From NCBI RefSeq assembly GCF_018449515.1, contig NZ_JAAVUQ010000017.1:62001-126000 (forward strand): DNA of 64,000 nt, in the 5' to 3' direction. The translations under genes and the position numbers were made by a program. Source of the DNA: Caballeronia sp. dw_19. Lineage in GTDB: Bacteria; Pseudomonadota; Gammaproteobacteria; Burkholderiales; Burkholderiaceae. Under the pieces are notes generated by a model. That model saw only the letters and a list, made by a program, of their open reading frames with translations. It did no database searches and was not told the DNA's origin. Shown one piece after another: positions 1 to 8,362 of this stretch. The first letter of the stretch is position 1; each line of letters starts with the position of its first letter.

Positions 1-1
1 C

Positions 2-1270
2 AACACGGTGGCCGTGGTTTTTGTCGATCTCGATGGCTTCAAGAACGTCAACGACAGCCTGGGCCACAGCGTAGGCGACCGGTTGCTCGCGGTGGTCGCC
101 GAGCGGCTGGCGCGTTGCGGCCGCGCCGGCGATACGGTCGCGCGCCACGGCGGCGACGAGTTCGTGATCGTGCTCCCGGACATGGCCGGCGAAAGCGCGC
201 TGATTGCCTGGATGGAGCGCGTGCGAACCGCCATTTCGGACCCGGTATGGCTGGATGGAACGGAAATGTACGTGGGCTGCAGCATTGGCGCGAGCCTGTT
301 TCCGCAAGATGGCGACGACGCCGAAACCGTGCTCAAGAAGGCCGATATCGCGATGTATCGCGCGAAGGACATGGGACGCAACACGTACCAGTTCTATCAG
401 CCGGAAATGAATGCGAGCGTGGGGGCGCGGATGGACGTCGAGCGGCGTTTGCGGCGGGCGTTGCGCGACGGCGAATTCCTGCTGCACTACCAGCCGCAAG
501 TGGAGCTGGCGACGGGCGAGATTGTCGGCATGGAAGCGCTCGTGCGCTGGATGGACCCGGAGTTCGGGCTGGTCTCGCCGGGCGCGTTTATTCCGGTGGC
601 CGAAGAATGCGGGCTGATCGGGCCATTGTCCGAGTGGGTGCTGCGCGAGGCATGCCGGCAAAACAAGGCATGGCAGGATGAGGGATTGCCGCCGGCGCGG
701 ATGTCGGTGAATCTGTCGGCGCGGCAATTCCAGCAGCGCGATATCCGCGTACTGGTGACGTCCGTGCTGGAGGAAACGGGTCTTGCGCCGCATTACCTGG
801 AAATCGAGCTCACCGAGAGCGCCATCATGAACAACGGGGAAGACGCCGTCACCACGTTGTCGGAGCTGGCGGCGCTCGGCATCAGCATTGCCATCGACGA
901 CTTCGGGACCGGGTATTCAAGCCTCAGTTATCTGAAGCGCTTTCCGGTGGACCGGTTGAAGATCGACCGCTCGTTTGTTGCGGATATCGGTACATCGGGA
1001 GGCAATGAAACGATTACTTCAGCGATCATCGCGCTGGCTCACTCGCTTGAGTTGCAGGTGATCGCGGAGGGCGTGGAGACGGCGGCGCAACTGGACTTCC
1101 TGGTTGCTCGCGATTGCGACGAGATGCAGGGCTTCTTCTTCTCGCCGCCGCTGCCGGCCGGCGAGATTCCCGCGCTGTTGCTGAAGAGCGGGACCAGCCC
1201 GCGCCCCGGTTCCGATCAGTCCAGGACGGGCAACGCGCGCGGACGGCGGTCGCTGTCGGTGGCCACGTAG
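2..1270 (+). CDS. GGDEF-EAL cyclic-di-GMP protein, 5' end outside window
   Basis: The reading frame is open from base 2, so the N-terminus (probably with sensory domains) lies upstream. What remains is the C-terminal part of a GGDEF domain followed by a complete EAL domain. Numbering from the GTG at base 8, an intact GGDEF signature lies at residues 48-52, and RAGD at 39-42 sits exactly five residues before it, matching the RxxD product-inhibition (I) site of diguanylate cyclases. The EAL motif is at about residue 176 (GMEALVRW), followed by the conserved DDFGTGYSSL segment near 297, so the phosphodiesterase half also looks catalytically competent. The protein would make and/or break cyclic-di-GMP; which activity dominates cannot be read from sequence. 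Its last 55 bases overlap the end of the convergent thioesterase gene. Confidence 0.95.
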   Translation, partial: NTVAVVFVDLDGFKNVNDSLGHSVGDRLLAVVAERLARCGRAGDTVARHGGDEFVIVLPDMAGESALIAWMERVRTAISDPVWLDGTEMYVGCSIGASLFPQDGDDAETVLKKADIAMYRAKDMGRNTYQFYQPEMNASVGARMDVERRLRRALRDGEFLLHYQPQVELATGEIVGMEALVRWMDPEFGLVSPGAFIPVAEECGLIGPLSEWVLREACRQNKAWQDEGLPPARMSVNLSARQFQQRDIRVLVTSVLEETGLAPHYLEIELTESAIMNNGEDAVTTLSELAALGISIAIDDFGTGYSSLSYLKRFPVDRLKIDRSFVADIGTSGGNETITSAIIALAHSLELQVIAEGVETAAQLDFLVARDCDEMQGFFFSPPLPAGEIPALLLKSGTSPRPGSDQSRTGNARGRRSLSVAT

Positions 1271-1611
1271 GTCAGCGTGGCCTCCGTGACCTTCACCACG
1301 TCTTCTGCCAGGCTCATGCGCTGCGCGTAGACCTCGACCGATACCGTCACCGACGTATTGCCCGTCTTCACGATATCCGTATAAAAGCTCAGCAGATCGC
1401 CGACAAACACCGGCTGCTTGAACACGAACGAATTCACCGAGATGGTCGCCACGCGCCCGTTCGCGCGCCGGCTGGCCGGGATCGATCCGGCGATGTCCAC
1501 CTGCGCCATGATCCAGCCGCCGAAGACATCGCCGTGGACGTTGGCATCGGACGGTTGCGGCACCACGCGCAGCGCGACCGGTTTGTTCGGGAGTTGCAAA
1601 GATTGGGTCAC
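1216..1611 (-). CDS. yciA: Acyl-CoA thioesterase, YciA-like hotdog protein
   Basis: A 131-residue hotdog-fold protein. The N-terminal half carries NVHGDVFGGWIMAQVDIAG, the typical asparagine/aspartate-containing segment of YciA-type acyl-CoA thioesterases, and the length matches that family (about 130 residues). It should hydrolyse cytosolic acyl-CoA to free acid and CoA. I chose the GTG start at 1609-1611, just before TQSLQLPNKP where the family begins; a GGAAA stretch lies about 9 nt upstream. The open frame runs much further upstream but that part has no family resemblance. The gene converges on the GGDEF-EAL gene and overlaps its 3' end by 55 bp, so neither has room for a terminator before the other's coding sequence. 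Confidence 0.9.
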   Translation of the reverse strand: MTQSLQLPNKPVALRVVPQPSDANVHGDVFGGWIMAQVDIAGSIPASRRANGRVATISVNSFVFKQPVFVGDLLSFYTDIVKTGNTSVTVSVEVYAQRMSLAEDVVKVTEATLTYVATDSDRRPRALPVLD

Positions 1612-1926
1612 GAGCGGATTTCCATGAAAGAGTGAGGGATGCCGGCGGTCAGCGCGCCGATGCACCTTCTGCGACAATGCAGGATTAAATGATGTTGCTG
1701 GCGCTCGAACGAGTCTGGTTTGAATCTGAGTTGTCCACACCCGTTTCAGCGTGCTTTTACGGCGTTTAGCGCAGGTTTGACTGATTGTTGCCGACGCCGG
1801 GAAACATCGAATTGTACGGGAAAGCCCGCATTTTGAGATGGGCGCCCGTCCCGCGATACCTCGCTCGTCCGACACCGTTTGGCACCCTGTGACCCTGCGG
1901 CGCGGACCTCTGCAGACCTCGAATCC
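1612..1926. other. Divergent intergenic region, thioesterase / ABC exporter
   Basis: About 315 bp between two divergently transcribed genes. It must hold promoters for both. A TTGACT hexamer is present near 1777, but I see no convincing -10 partner at normal spacing and no hairpin or terminator. Nothing else is recognised here. Confidence 0.4.
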
Positions 1927-3822
1927 ATGCGCCGCAACTCTCCCTCCGAACCGGTTCCTATAGCGAAAGGCCCGCGTAACGACTGGCAGACCATTCTCTC
2001 GCTGCTGCCGTACCTGACTACGTACAAATGGCGTGTCGGTTTTGCGCTGACCTGCCTGATCGGCGCGAAAGTCGCGAATCTGGGCGTGCCGATCGTGATG
2101 AAAAAGGTCATCGACAGCCTCAGTTCCATCCAGCATCTGACCGCGCTCGGGCGTGCGCAGGATTCCGCCGCGATCATCCTGGTGAGCGGCGTGGGCCTGC
2201 TGGTCGTGGCTTATGCAATCGTGCGACTGTCTACGTCGCTATTCACCGAGTTGCGCGAAATGCTGTTCGCGAAGGTCACGGAAAGCGCCGTGCGGCAACT
2301 CGCGCTGAAGGTGTTCCGGCATTTGCATTCGCTGTCGCTGCGGTTTCATCTCGACCGGCAGACCGGCGGCATGTCGCGGGATATTGAACGCGGCACGCGC
2401 GGCATTCAGCAACTCGTTTCATATTCGCTCTACAGCATCCTGCCGACACTCGTGGAAGTCGGCCTCGTGCTCGGATTTTTTGTCGCGAAATACGAAGCGT
2501 ATTACGCGATCGTCACGTTGATCGCGCTGGTGACGTACATCGTGTTCACGATCAAGCTCACCGAATGGCGCACGCATTTCCGGCGCACGATGAACGAACT
2601 CGATTCGAGGGCGAATTCGCGTGCCATCGATTCATTGTTGAATTACGAGACCGTGAAGTATTTCGGCAACGAAGAGTGGGAAGCGCAGCGTTACGATGAA
2701 AACCTGAGGCGCTATCGGACGGCGGCTATTCGCTCGCAGCGGTCGTTGTCGGTGCTTAACTTCGGGCAGCAATTCATCATTGGCACGGGGCTTGTGTTCA
2801 TTCTCTGGCGCGCGACGCAAGGCGTTATTGCAGGGCATCTGACGCTCGGTGATCTCGTGCTGATCAACACGTTCATGCTGCAGTTGTATATCCCGCTGAA
2901 TTTCCTCGGCGTGGTGTATCGCGAGCTCAAGCAGAGTCTCACCGATATGGACCGCATGTTCACGCTGCTCGGCGCCGGGCGTGAAGTGCCGGATGTGCCG
3001 AATGCTCCGCCGCTGGTCGTGAAGGGGGCTGAGGTCCGGTTCGAGAACGTGAGCTTTTCGTACGAACGCGCGCGGCCGATCCTTCATGGTGTCGATTTCA
3101 CGATTCCGGCGGGGACGACGACGGCGGTGGTCGGTCATAGCGGTTCAGGCAAATCGACGCTCGGCCGTCTGCTGTTTCGTTTCTATGATCTCGACCGTGA
3201 GCAAGGTGGCCAGATTCTGCTGGATGGCCAGGATATCCGCGATGTCGCGCAGGATTCGCTGCGTGCGGCCATTGGTATCGTGCCGCAGGATACGGTGCTT
3301 TTCAACGATTCGATCTACTACAACATCGCGTATGGCCGGCCCTCGGCTTCACGCGATGAAGTGATCGCGGCGGCGCGGGCAGCGCATATTCATGAGTTCA
3401 TCGAAAGTTTGCCGGCGGGGTACGAGACGCCGGTGGGTGAGCGCGGGTTGAAGTTATCGGGCGGGGAGAAGCAGCGCGTGGCTATCGCGCGGACTTTGTT
3501 GAAGAACCCGCCGCTCCTCATCTTCGATGAAGCCACGTCCGCGCTCGATTCGAAATCGGAACGCGCCATTCAGCATGAACTGGATCTGATCGCGCAGGAA
3601 CGGACGACGTTGATCATTGCGCACCGGTTATCGACGGTGGTTCATGCGCAGCAGATTATCGTGATGGATCACGGGCGGATTGTGGAGCGCGGGACACATA
3701 CGGAACTGGTACGCGCCGGTGGGTTGTTTGCGCAGATGTGGGCGCTGCAACAGCAGAAGGCAGCGGAGCCGGAAGAGGGTGCGAATGATGCGGTGGAGGT
3801 GGGCGAGCCGGCACGGGCTTGA
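1927..3822 (+). CDS. Atm1-type ABC exporter (fused membrane and ATPase domains)
   Basis: A 631-residue half-transporter. Residues about 30-330 form a six-helix ABC transmembrane domain; it contains NYETVKYFGNEEWE, the hallmark of the Atm1/ABCB7/HMT1 group that exports glutathione-linked or Fe-S related compounds and heavy-metal conjugates. The ATPase domain follows: Walker A GHSGSGKST at about 403, signature LSGGEKQR near 510, Walker B LLIFDEATSALD near 530, and the switch histidine in IAHRLST. It should work as a homodimer in the inner membrane. ATG 1927 is chosen; a longer frame opens at a TTG 48 bases earlier but adds only low-complexity residues. It is transcribed alone; the shared hairpin downstream separates it from the convergent MFS gene. 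Confidence 0.92.
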   Translation: MRRNSPSEPVPIAKGPRNDWQTILSLLPYLTTYKWRVGFALTCLIGAKVANLGVPIVMKKVIDSLSSIQHLTALGRAQDSAAIILVSGVGLLVVAYAIVRLSTSLFTELREMLFAKVTESAVRQLALKVFRHLHSLSLRFHLDRQTGGMSRDIERGTRGIQQLVSYSLYSILPTLVEVGLVLGFFVAKYEAYYAIVTLIALVTYIVFTIKLTEWRTHFRRTMNELDSRANSRAIDSLLNYETVKYFGNEEWEAQRYDENLRRYRTAAIRSQRSLSVLNFGQQFIIGTGLVFILWRATQGVIAGHLTLGDLVLINTFMLQLYIPLNFLGVVYRELKQSLTDMDRMFTLLGAGREVPDVPNAPPLVVKGAEVRFENVSFSYERARPILHGVDFTIPAGTTTAVVGHSGSGKSTLGRLLFRFYDLDREQGGQILLDGQDIRDVAQDSLRAAIGIVPQDTVLFNDSIYYNIAYGRPSASRDEVIAAARAAHIHEFIESLPAGYETPVGERGLKLSGGEKQRVAIARTLLKNPPLLIFDEATSALDSKSERAIQHELDLIAQERTTLIIAHRLSTVVHAQQIIVMDHGRIVERGTHTELVRAGGLFAQMWALQQQKAAEPEEGANDAVEVGEPARA

Positions 3823-3871
3823 AACGCCGTGGCATCCGGAAAGGCAATTACCCAAGCTGCCGGGAGGCAAC

Positions 3872-3906
3872 AAAAAAGCGTCGATACCTTCGGGCATCGA
3901 CGCTTT
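3872..3906. terminator. Bidirectional terminator between ABC exporter and MFS gene
   Basis: An 11-bp perfect stem (AAAGCGTCGAT at 3875-3885 with ATCGACGCTTT at 3896-3906) and a 10-nt loop. The run of A before it (3872-3877) gives a U-tract for transcripts on the minus strand, so it serves mainly the MFS gene ending at 3920, and more weakly the ABC gene. Confidence 0.8.
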
Positions 3907-3919
3907 AAGCCCCGCGACC

Positions 3920-5311
3920 TTATTCCGTGGCGTGAACCATCGCCGTTGCGCCGCCATGCCCGGCCGCTACCACTCCCGGCGCGGCCCAGCGCAGCCACTG
4001 CGTGCGAAGCGCGAGCAGGAACCCAAACGCAAAGACCGCCAACACGCCGAACGTCGCAAAACCCATCTGATAACTTCCGGTACTTTCCTTAGCCATCCCC
4101 ATGATTACCGGCAGATAAAACCCGCCGATCCCGCCCGCCGCACCGACAATCCCCGACAACAGCCCGGTCTTGCCTTTCCACCGCTGCGGCACGAGCTGGA
4201 ACGTCGACCCGTTGCCCAGTCCGAAGCACAGATAAAGACAAACCAGCAACGCGATACCACCCGCGACCGGCGGCATCCACACCGCAAACGCAAAGTCGGC
4301 GATAGCAATCACCGCCAGCAGCACGAGCAACGCGCGCACGCCGGTCACGCGGTCGGCGAGATAACCGCCGAGGGGCCGCACGATCGCGCCGAGGAACGCG
4401 AGCATCGCCATGAATAGACCTGCTTCGATCTTTGGCATCTGATAGAGATTCGTCAGCAGCAACGTCACATACGACGACATCCCGACAAACCCGCCGAACG
4501 TAATGCTATAGATCAGCATCACGACCCATGTATCGCGTTCACCGAGCACCGCGCGGTAATGTTTCGGCAGCACGGCAATCGCGAGCAGCGCGCCGAGCAC
4601 CGGCAGCAGCAAGACACCCGTACGCCCGCTGCCGAACACGCCGCCGTGCACCGCGAGCACCATCACGATCAACCCACCGAGCGTGATCGCGAAACTCGTC
4701 ATTGCGCGCGATGTGCTGCCGCTCTTCTGACCGCCATCCGATGCCCACACGAACAGCGCAATCGCCGTGATCGCGAGCAAGGGCAATGCGGCCGCGGTGG
4801 CAAGTTTCCAGCCGAAGGCATCGGCGAGATGGGGGAACAGGAAACCATCGAGTACCGCGCCGATATTGCCCGCTGCGGCCAGTCCGAGCACAAGACCCTG
4901 CACCTTCGGCGGATAGTTGCTGCCGGCCATCGGCAACGCGACGGCGAAACTCGCGCCGCCCATGCCGAGGAATACACCAAGCACGAGCAGCAGCGAGTAC
5001 GACGGCGTGCCGGACAAAAGTGGCAGGACAATGGTCGGGACGGATGAAAGCGCCACGCCCATCAAAGCCACGCGGCGGCCATCGGTGGATTGGTACAAGT
5101 TGCCCAGCGTCACGCGCAGGATCGCGGCGGCGAGAACCGGCACCGCGACGAGAAAGCCCTGCTGCGCGGCGGTCATCGTGATGTCCTTGCTCATGAACGG
5201 CGCAAGCGGTCCGTACAGCACCCAGACGGTGAAACCGGTATCGAAATACAGGAAGCAGGCAACCAGCGAGCGCCAGTTGCCGCTCTTTAACGAGGTGAGC
5301 AGGTTTTTCAT
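3920..5311 (-). CDS. NarK-like MFS transporter (nitrate/nitrite porter family)
   Basis: A 463-residue, roughly twelve-helix major facilitator. The first loop has the GNLYQSTDGRR variant of the MFS G-x-x-x-D-R-x-G-R motif, and LGLAAAGNIGAVLDGF resembles the glycine/asparagine-rich signature of nitrate-nitrite porters (NNP family, NarK/NasA). Substrate is therefore probably nitrate or nitrite, but no nitrate reductase gene is in the window, so another anion is possible. Start at 5311 (MKNLLTSL) is preceded by GGAG at normal distance; ten more in-frame codons upstream lack a ribosome site. It is divergent from the LysR gene at 5681, which could regulate it. Confidence 0.85.
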   Translation of the reverse strand: MKNLLTSLKSGNWRSLVACFLYFDTGFTVWVLYGPLAPFMSKDITMTAAQQGFLVAVPVLAAAILRVTLGNLYQSTDGRRVALMGVALSSVPTIVLPLLSGTPSYSLLLVLGVFLGMGGASFAVALPMAGSNYPPKVQGLVLGLAAAGNIGAVLDGFLFPHLADAFGWKLATAAALPLLAITAIALFVWASDGGQKSGSTSRAMTSFAITLGGLIVMVLAVHGGVFGSGRTGVLLLPVLGALLAIAVLPKHYRAVLGERDTWVVMLIYSITFGGFVGMSSYVTLLLTNLYQMPKIEAGLFMAMLAFLGAIVRPLGGYLADRVTGVRALLVLLAVIAIADFAFAVWMPPVAGGIALLVCLYLCFGLGNGSTFQLVPQRWKGKTGLLSGIVGAAGGIGGFYLPVIMGMAKESTGSYQMGFATFGVLAVFAFGFLLALRTQWLRWAAPGVVAAGHGGATAMVHATE

Positions 5312-5680
5312 CGGATTCTCCGCGTGGATCGGCTCTGGCAATGCATCGATGATGTGTTCTTAAAGACGCCCGACGCTCGGCCGACCGGGAATTGCAAGTA
5401 TCATGCCAACGAAATCCATCTTTAAGCGGGTAGCCGCAGACTGAACGTCGGCGCGGCTTTGCACCGGATGAAGGCCCATAAGCGCTAACAATTAGCCCAA
5501 CTGGACACGATGCCGCACGCACTGGTATCGCTGCAGCGCAGCACCGCGCGTGTGCGAGTCGCGTGAGAATGGTGCGAGCGCCTCGCGCCGTTCAAAGCGG
5601 ACCGCCCGAAGTTGCCGCGAACGCAACGGTAAAATGCGAGTGCGTTCAGGGAGCATCCCCAACCAGGCCGAAGGAGCCGC
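5312..5680. other. Divergent intergenic region, MFS / LysR regulator
   Basis: About 370 bp between divergent genes, the normal place for LysR operators. For the + strand a TAAAAT hexamer at 5630-5635 is a likely -10 element, with no good -35 at 17 bp. I could not find a clear T-N11-A dyad. No coding potential is evident. Confidence 0.4.
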
Positions 5681-6649
5681 ATGGAACTGAAATGGCTCGA
5701 AGATTTCGTCTCGCTCGCGGAGACGCGCAGTTTCAGCCGCTCGGCCGAACTGAGGCACATTACGCAGCCGGCTTTCTCGCGCCGGATCCAGGCGCTCGAA
5801 GCGTGGCTGGGCACGGATCTCATCGACCGCTCGGTCTACCCGACGCGCCTCACGCAAGCCGGTCAGGTTTTCTACGAGCAGGCGCTCGCGATGCTTTCGC
5901 AGTTCCACGAAGCGCGCACGCTATTGCGCGGGCAGACCGGCGTGCCCAATGCGACCATCGACTTCGCGGTTCCGCACACGCTCTCGCTGACCTATTTCCC
6001 GCGCTGGCTACACCATATAGAAGCGCGACTGGGGCGCATCAACACGCGTTTGCGCGCGCTGAACGTGCACGACGCCGTGTTGTCGCTGGTGGAAGGCGGC
6101 TGCGATCTGGTGATGGGTTATCACCATCCGAGCCATCCAGTGGCGCTCGATCCGGCCCGCTACGACATGCTCACGCTCGGCACCGAACCCATCAGTCCGT
6201 TTTCATCGGTGAACAAGGGTGGCCGCGCGCGCTACACATTGCCCGCTACCGCCGATGCCCCCGTGCCGTATCTCTCATACACGCCTAACGCTTATCTCGG
6301 CCGCATGACGGAGGTGATCATCGCGACCTCGCCGGCGCGTCTTTATCTCGACAAGGTCTACGAAACCGACATGGCCGAAGGTCTGAAGGCGATGGCGCTG
6401 GCTGGTCATGGCGTGGCTTTCCTGCCGCACAGCGCAGTGGCCAACGAAGTTGATGAAGGCAGCCTGATCCGGCTCGACCGGGGAACCCGCGGAACACCGG
6501 CGGGTCAGTTCACGCTGACGATGGAAATTCGTTTGTATCGAGACAAAATGGCGTCGAAGGGTGACGATCCTCGCCAGGCCCTGATGCGTAATCTTTGGGA
6601 AGCAGTGGGCGAAGAGGTATCGAGACCCGCGGAAACCCAGGCCACATAA
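5681..6649 (+). CDS. LysR-family transcriptional regulator
   Basis: A 322-residue LysR regulator. Residues 1-60 form the winged helix-turn-helix (MELKWLEDFVSLAETRSFSR, then RHITQPAFSRRIQALE), a very typical LysR N-terminus; the remainder is the periplasmic-binding-like effector domain. An AAGGAGC ribosome site lies 6-7 nt upstream of the ATG. It reads away from the NarK-like gene and toward gdhA, only about 110 bp from the gdhA start, with an 8-bp-arm palindrome between them. The plausible targets are therefore the MFS gene, gdhA, or both; the sequence does not decide this. Confidence 0.92.
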   Translation: MELKWLEDFVSLAETRSFSRSAELRHITQPAFSRRIQALEAWLGTDLIDRSVYPTRLTQAGQVFYEQALAMLSQFHEARTLLRGQTGVPNATIDFAVPHTLSLTYFPRWLHHIEARLGRINTRLRALNVHDAVLSLVEGGCDLVMGYHHPSHPVALDPARYDMLTLGTEPISPFSSVNKGGRARYTLPATADAPVPYLSYTPNAYLGRMTEVIIATSPARLYLDKVYETDMAEGLKAMALAGHGVAFLPHSAVANEVDEGSLIRLDRGTRGTPAGQFTLTMEIRLYRDKMASKGDDPRQALMRNLWEAVGEEVSRPAETQAT

Positions 6650-6658
6650 GCGTCTCAG

Positions 6659-6683
6659 GCGTTATGCAAGAAAAACATAACGC
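6659..6683. promoter_or_regulatory. Palindrome upstream of gdhA (LysR-type box candidate)
   Basis: Perfect inverted repeat GCGTTATG (6659-6666) and CATAACGC (6676-6683) separated by 9 nt. It contains an ATG-N9-CAT core inside TTATG-N9-CATAA, compatible with LysR-type operator geometry, and lies 76 bp upstream of the gdhA start. It has no U-tract, so a terminator role is less likely. Confidence 0.5.
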
Positions 6684-6758
6684 AATGATGAAACGGCATT
6701 GGATTTCAATATCCGAATTTTCGACAATGAAGCCATTCCACACAACGCTGGAGCTTCG

Positions 6759-8081
6759 ATGTCATCGCCGCAACAAGACCGCACCGCTTCTGCTGTTCCC
6801 GCTGTTCAGCACGCCATTCCCTCCTATCTCGATTCCACGCATCTCGGCCCCTGGGGTAACTATCTCCAGCAGGTCGATCGTGTCGCGCCGTATCTCGGCT
6901 CGCTGTCGCGCTGGATTGAAACCCTCAAGCGCCCGAAGCGCATCCTGATCGTCGATTGCCCTATCGAACTCGATAACGGCACGGTCACGCACTTCGAAGG
7001 CTATCGGGTCCAGCACAACATGTCGCGTGGTCCAGGCAAGGGCGGCGTGCGGTATCACCAGGACGTTACGCTTTCCGAAGTGATGGCGCTGTCGGCGTGG
7101 ATGTCGGTGAAGAACGCGGCTGTGAACGTACCGTACGGCGGCGCAAAAGGCGGTATTCGTGTCGATCCGCGCACGTTGTCGCGTGGCGAACTCGAACGCC
7201 TGACACGTCGTTATACGAGCGAAATCGGCATCATCATTGGGCCGAATACGGATATCCCTGCGCCGGACGTCAACACGAACGAGCAGATCATGGCGTGGAT
7301 GATGGATACGTACTCGATGAACCAGGGCCAGACAGCAACCGGCGTGGTGACCGGCAAGCCGATCTCCCTCGGTGGTTCGCTCGGCCGCAAGGAAGCAACC
7401 GGCCGCGGCGTGTTCGTCGTGGGCTCGGAAGCGGCGCGCCGGATTGGCTTTGACATTGAAGGCGCGCGCATCGCCGTGCAGGGTTTTGGTAACGTCGGCG
7501 GGATCGCTGCACGGCTGTTCCAGGAAGCCGGCGCGAAAGTGGTGGCGGTGCAGGATCACACCGGTTCGCTGTACAAATCGTCGGGTATCAATGCAGCCGC
7601 GTTGCTCGAGCACGTGGCCAAGCACGGCGGCGTGGGTGGCTTCGAAGGCGCGGACCCGATCGGCAAAGACGAGTTCTGGACCATTGAAACCGATATCCTG
7701 ATTCCGGCCGCCCTCGAAGGCCAGATCACGGAAGAAAACGCGCCGAAGATCAGGACGAAGATCGTGGTGGAAGGCGCCAACGGCCCGACCACAACGGCGG
7801 CCGACGACATTCTCCACGACAAGGGCATTCTCGTAATTCCCGACGTGGTCGCTAATGCGGGCGGCGTGACGGTGTCGTACTTCGAATGGGTGCAGGATTT
7901 CTCAAGCTTCTTCTGGACCGAAGACGAAATCAACCAGCGACTCGAACGTGTGATGCGCGAAGCATTCGCGGCCGTGTGGCAAGTGGCCAGCGAGCATTCG
8001 GTATCAGTGCGCACGGCGGCGTTCATTGTCGCGTGTACGCGAATTCTGCAAGCGCGCGAAATGCGTGGCCTGTATCCGTGA
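6759..8081 (+). CDS. gdhA: Glutamate dehydrogenase
   Basis: A 440-residue Glu/Leu/Phe/Val dehydrogenase catalysing reversible glutamate to 2-oxoglutarate plus ammonia. The substrate domain has GKGGVRYHQDVT and NVPYGGAKGGIRVDP, which includes the catalytic lysine; the dinucleotide domain has the Rossmann GFGNVG. The length and motifs fit the hexameric, mainly NAD-dependent group. The ATG at 6759 has GGAG five bases before it; a frame open 60 bases further upstream lacks family similarity and a ribosome site. It is followed by a hairpin and then by the gltIJKL glutamate/aspartate transporter, so uptake and catabolism of glutamate are grouped. Upstream lies a LysR gene and a palindrome that may be its operator. 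Confidence 0.96.
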   Translation: MSSPQQDRTASAVPAVQHAIPSYLDSTHLGPWGNYLQQVDRVAPYLGSLSRWIETLKRPKRILIVDCPIELDNGTVTHFEGYRVQHNMSRGPGKGGVRYHQDVTLSEVMALSAWMSVKNAAVNVPYGGAKGGIRVDPRTLSRGELERLTRRYTSEIGIIIGPNTDIPAPDVNTNEQIMAWMMDTYSMNQGQTATGVVTGKPISLGGSLGRKEATGRGVFVVGSEAARRIGFDIEGARIAVQGFGNVGGIAARLFQEAGAKVVAVQDHTGSLYKSSGINAAALLEHVAKHGGVGGFEGADPIGKDEFWTIETDILIPAALEGQITEENAPKIRTKIVVEGANGPTTTAADDILHDKGILVIPDVVANAGGVTVSYFEWVQDFSSFFWTEDEINQRLERVMREAFAAVWQVASEHSVSVRTAAFIVACTRILQAREMRGLYP

Positions 8082-8149
8082 TTTCAGGCATCAGAAACGT
8101 TTGCGCGCGTTTGCCTGCATGAAGCGGCGCTAACGCAAAAAGCATCAAG

Positions 8150-8188
8150 ACGCCCGCCGTCGTCCTTCAGGACGTCGACGGGCGTTTC
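8150..8188 (+). terminator. Hairpin downstream of gdhA
   Basis: Imperfect 16-bp stem, ACGCCCG... at 8150-8165 pairing with ...CGGGCGT at 8170-8185 around a TTCA loop, followed by only a short T stretch. Probable terminator between gdhA and gltI. Confidence 0.65.
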
Positions 8189-8325
8189 GCGTAAAAACAC
8201 AAGAAAATTAGGGCAGAACCAACGGCAATTGAAAGCGCTGAAACCCCCGCTCAGCCTGACAACAGCGGGTGTCTCAAAAATGACAACTGTGGACAACATT
8301 CATTCTTTCAAATTTATTACCCTGC

Positions 8326-8331
8326 TAAAAT
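8326..8331 (+). promoter_or_regulatory. Likely -10 element of the gltIJKL operon
   Basis: TAAAAT placed 31 nt before the gltI start, within a locally AT-rich stretch (8284-8331). The same hexamer precedes rnpB and other genes in this window. No good -35 is seen at 17 bp, so an activator may be needed. Confidence 0.4.
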
Positions 8332-8362
8332 TGCGCCGTTTTCGCCAAGGAGATCACACATT

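Noticed and set aside
6651..6690. Terminator after the LysR gene
   Set aside because: The 8-bp AT-containing stem is weak and not followed by a T-run; an operator is the better reading.
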